Notes under the pieces: generated by a model
What the model was told of the DNA's origin: nothing
What the model saw: the letters and a program-made list of their open reading frames with translations, nothing else
Databases searched by the model: none
Shown here: one piece after another, positions 62,753 to 64,000 of the stretch
How positions within the stretch are numbered: the first letter of the stretch is position 1
Layout of the letters: every line of letters starts with the position of its first letter
Program-made: the position numbers and the translations under genes
From: Alteribacillus iranensis
Lineage (GTDB): Bacteria; Bacillota; Bacilli; Bacillales; Marinococcaceae
DNA length: 64,000 bases
Reading direction: 5' to 3'
NCBI RefSeq assembly: GCF_900113025.1
Contig: NZ_FONT01000001.1
Location: 186,001 to 250,000 of the forward strand

Positions 62753-62860
62753 AAAAAGAAATGCCGGATACTTTCACGGGAAAAGCGACAAGATTCTCTT
62801 GTAATAGAGAATGCTAAGCGCTCGCTGATCACGTTGGAGGAGAGGGCATTTCTTTTTTGT
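62753..62860. other. Nested hairpin element with U-tract after brxB
   Basis: AAAAGAAATGCC (from 62754) pairs perfectly with GGCATTTCTTTT (62845 on). Between them is a further stem ATTCTC/GAGAAT (62794-62813) and an AGCG/CGCT pair. Ends are A-rich on the left and T-rich on the right, so it could terminate both ways, but the 79-base structured interior is more than a plain terminator needs. Possible small RNA or RNA element. Confidence 0.5.
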
Positions 62861-63114
62861 GAAATAGGTAAATGATGAGGAGCCGTGTAAACAGGTGGGA
62901 AAGAAGCGAACATGGAAGGGATAAAGTGGTGAAAATAGCTCAAACTGAGATATGAAACGTGAGGAACCGCTCGTAGGAAAGTGTTCCGGTTTTTGAGGAG
63001 TAGGATAGACGAGACGATAGAGTATTTATCAAAATACCTTAACCCGCATCAACGAAATAAAAATATGTTATAATGGGAAGGTAAAATCTACATAAAAAAG
63101 GACGGAAGCTAGTA

Positions 63115-63471
63115 ATGGATAAATTATACAATCAAGTACAGATATATTTAAATATGGATGAAGAGATAGACTTTAAAGAATTTCAAGCTTATTATCAACA
63201 AGTACTCAAATATCTCGATGAATACAGCTCCGATCTCCACGAAGATGATCTATGGAAAGCTTTGTTTGTCGTTGAAAGCATTATGTCTAACGCAGAAAAT
63301 AGAGCGAAGACAGCGAAAAAAGCAGAGGCAAAGAAATATAATAAAATGGCTACACGTACTAAATTATATGCCCAAAACTTCACAAAGCGTCTTTCTGATT
63401 TGGGGTACGATGAAGAACAAATCGGTTCCAAGTTCGAGGAAATGCTTGAAGAAGGACCAGAAGAAAAATAA
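63115..63471 (+). CDS. Conserved-looking 118-residue helical protein, family not recognised
   Basis: ATG 63115, with AAAGGACGGAAG upstream and a -10-like TATAAT at 63070. Hydrophilic, predicted mostly helical: LYNQVQIYLNMDEEIDFKEF, FQAYYQQVLKYLDEYSSDLH, LWKALFVVESIMSNAENRAK, a Lys/Ala-rich helix, and an acidic end EEGPEEK. No Cys, no membrane segment, no catalytic motif. It stands alone between brxB and a tRNA gene with a hairpin behind it. I cannot name the family. Confidence 0.8.
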   Translation: MDKLYNQVQIYLNMDEEIDFKEFQAYYQQVLKYLDEYSSDLHEDDLWKALFVVESIMSNAENRAKTAKKAEAKKYNKMATRTKLYAQNFTKRLSDLGYDEEQIGSKFEEMLEEGPEEK

Positions 63472-63494
63472 TCTTAAAAACCCGCATTCCTCCC

Positions 63495-63556
63495 AGCAGT
63501 TGAAATGGGCATGCATGACTCAAGAAATAAACACACATGTGTATTTCAACTGCTTT
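63495..63556 (+). terminator. Hairpin after the helical protein gene
   Basis: AGCAGTTGAAAT/ATTTCAACTGCT, 12-bp perfect stem with a 36-base loop, then TTCTAT. Likely terminator. Confidence 0.65.
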
Positions 63557-63594
63557 CTATGAAAAACGATCTGTCGCCCTTGTTGAAAAATATA

Positions 63595-63623
63595 TTGACA
63601 CTACGTCCCAGTTTAGATAAGAT
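63595..63623 (+). promoter_or_regulatory. Promoter of the tRNA-Arg gene
   Basis: TTGACA (63595-63600), 17 bases, TAAGAT (63618-63623), sigma-A type, about 50 bases before the tRNA. Confidence 0.7.
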
Positions 63624-63671
63624 AGAATATGTCTTGTCAACGCAGCAATGCTTGCTAGCAAAACACAATAA

Positions 63672-63746
63672 GCGCCTATGGTGAAAGGGATATCACGCGA
63701 GATTCCGGTTCTCGTATTCCAGGTTCGAATCCTGGTAGGCGCGCCA
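63672..63746 (+). tRNA. tRNA-Arg (anticodon CCG)
   Basis: 75 bases. Acceptor GCGCCTA/TAGGCGC with discriminator G and encoded CCA; D arm GGTG...ATCAC-type; anticodon stem CGAGA/TCTCG with loop TTCCGGT, hence anticodon CCG for codon CGG; T arm CCAGG TTCGAAT CCTGG. It is a single tRNA with its own promoter and terminator. Confidence 0.95.
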
Positions 63747-63765
63747 ACATAAGATGAAACAAACG

Positions 63766-63797
63766 ACTGCGCATACATACATGTGCAGTTTTTTTAT
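63766..63797 (+). terminator. Terminator of the tRNA-Arg gene
   Basis: ACTGCGCAT/ATGTGCAGT around a six-base loop, followed by T7. Confidence 0.88.
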
Positions 63798-63799
63798 GA

Positions 63800-64000
63800 G
63801 AAGAATTGGCGGATGTCTATGGCTCTCACCGAATGGAGGGGCGCCTGAACGCAGTTGTAAAAGAGAAGGAGTACGCATGAGTCGACGCTTCGAAAAGATT
63901 ATGTTAGAAACGATCGTCTGATAAAAATATGTAGCTTAAAACGGTGGAATGAAATGATTTCCATCGTATGGATAGAACGTAGATAAGGAGCATTCAATGG
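63800..64000. other. Right edge of the window
   Basis: No complete gene. At 63985-63999 AAGGAG followed by ATG (63997) suggests the start of a gene running out of the window. A 14-codon frame at 63877-63921 (after GAAGGAG) is too short to judge. Confidence 0.35.

Noticed and set aside
63672-63746. tRNA-Arg as the edge of an integrated element
   Set aside because: No duplicated 3' tRNA end or integrase is visible within the window; the tRNA is followed by its own terminator.
1-64000. CRISPR array
   Set aside because: No regularly spaced direct repeats with unique spacers were seen; the only tandem repeat (29309-29370) has two copies without spacers.

Overview
The window is a stretch of chromosome from an endospore-forming member of the Bacillaceae (Firmicutes). 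Gene content and order follow the Bacillus subtilis comG - gcv - spoIIIA - nusB/folD/xse/ispA/dxs - recN - spoIVB - spo0A - bkd segment. Ribosome binding sites are strong (GGAGG type), TTG and GTG starts are common, and full sporulation genes are present (spoIIIAA-AH, spoIVB, spo0A, coat genes). An OLE RNA with its partner oapA lies between ispA and dxs, there is a B12-dependent ribonucleotide reductase, and many proteins end in acidic tails. Together these point to a halophilic and/or alkaliphilic bacillus rather than to the B. subtilis group. This placement is an inference; no 16S gene is present.

Layout. 1-2403: end of the comG competence pseudopilus operon (comGB to comGG) with an extra small gene between comGB and comGC, then yqzE. 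2587-6447: yqgY, yqgX, yqgW and the reverse pair yqhH-yqhG. 6583-10843: tandem glycine riboswitch and the glycine cleavage genes gcvT-gcvPA-gcvPB. 10975-15937: an insertion of spore-surface type genes (ATP-grasp, CotY/CotZ-like coat protein, YheC/YheD family), two decayed genes and a DNA glycosylase. 15996-24779: polysaccharide deacetylase, yqhL, lipM, dat, nrdJ, mntR, yqhO. 24787-29018: a PAP2-like protein with lost catalytic residues, yqhP, yqhR, aroQ, a Xaa-Pro peptidase and efp. 29714-34901: the complete spoIIIA operon. 35430-40149: an unrecognised gene where accB-accC usually stand, then yqhY, nusB, folD, xseA, xseB, ispA. 40331-41605: OLE RNA and oapA. 41632-49244: dxs, tlyA-type methyltransferase, argR, recN, spoIVB, spo0A.

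49245-51650 is a small accessory segment with a coiled-coil membrane protein and an HNH nuclease, bracketed by a 16-bp direct repeat whose left copy is inside the 3' end of spo0A. 51653-54212 holds a steA / family-2 glycosyltransferase / MraY-like cluster. 55075-60930 is a branched-chain 2-oxoacid dehydrogenase operon (bcd-lpdV-bkdAA-bkdAB-bkdB) that lacks the neighbours ptb, buk and bkdR. 61145-63746 has a perfect Zur box with a zinc-binding lipoprotein gene, a bacilliredoxin, an unknown helical protein and a tRNA-Arg(CCG).

Several intergenic spaces are filled by G+C-rich, palindrome-laden repeats of at least two families. One family abuts stop codons so closely that the repeat end is part of the stop codon. 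Metabolically the window links glycine/one-carbon supply (gcv, lipM, folD), isoprenoid precursor supply (dxs, ispA, OLE/oapA) and branched-chain keto acid oxidation (bkd), next to the developmental genes. The most notable item is the OLE RNA/OapA locus, a known but still poorly understood large RNA system. The least explained are the spo0A-linked island, the repeat families and the unknown gene in the accBC position.
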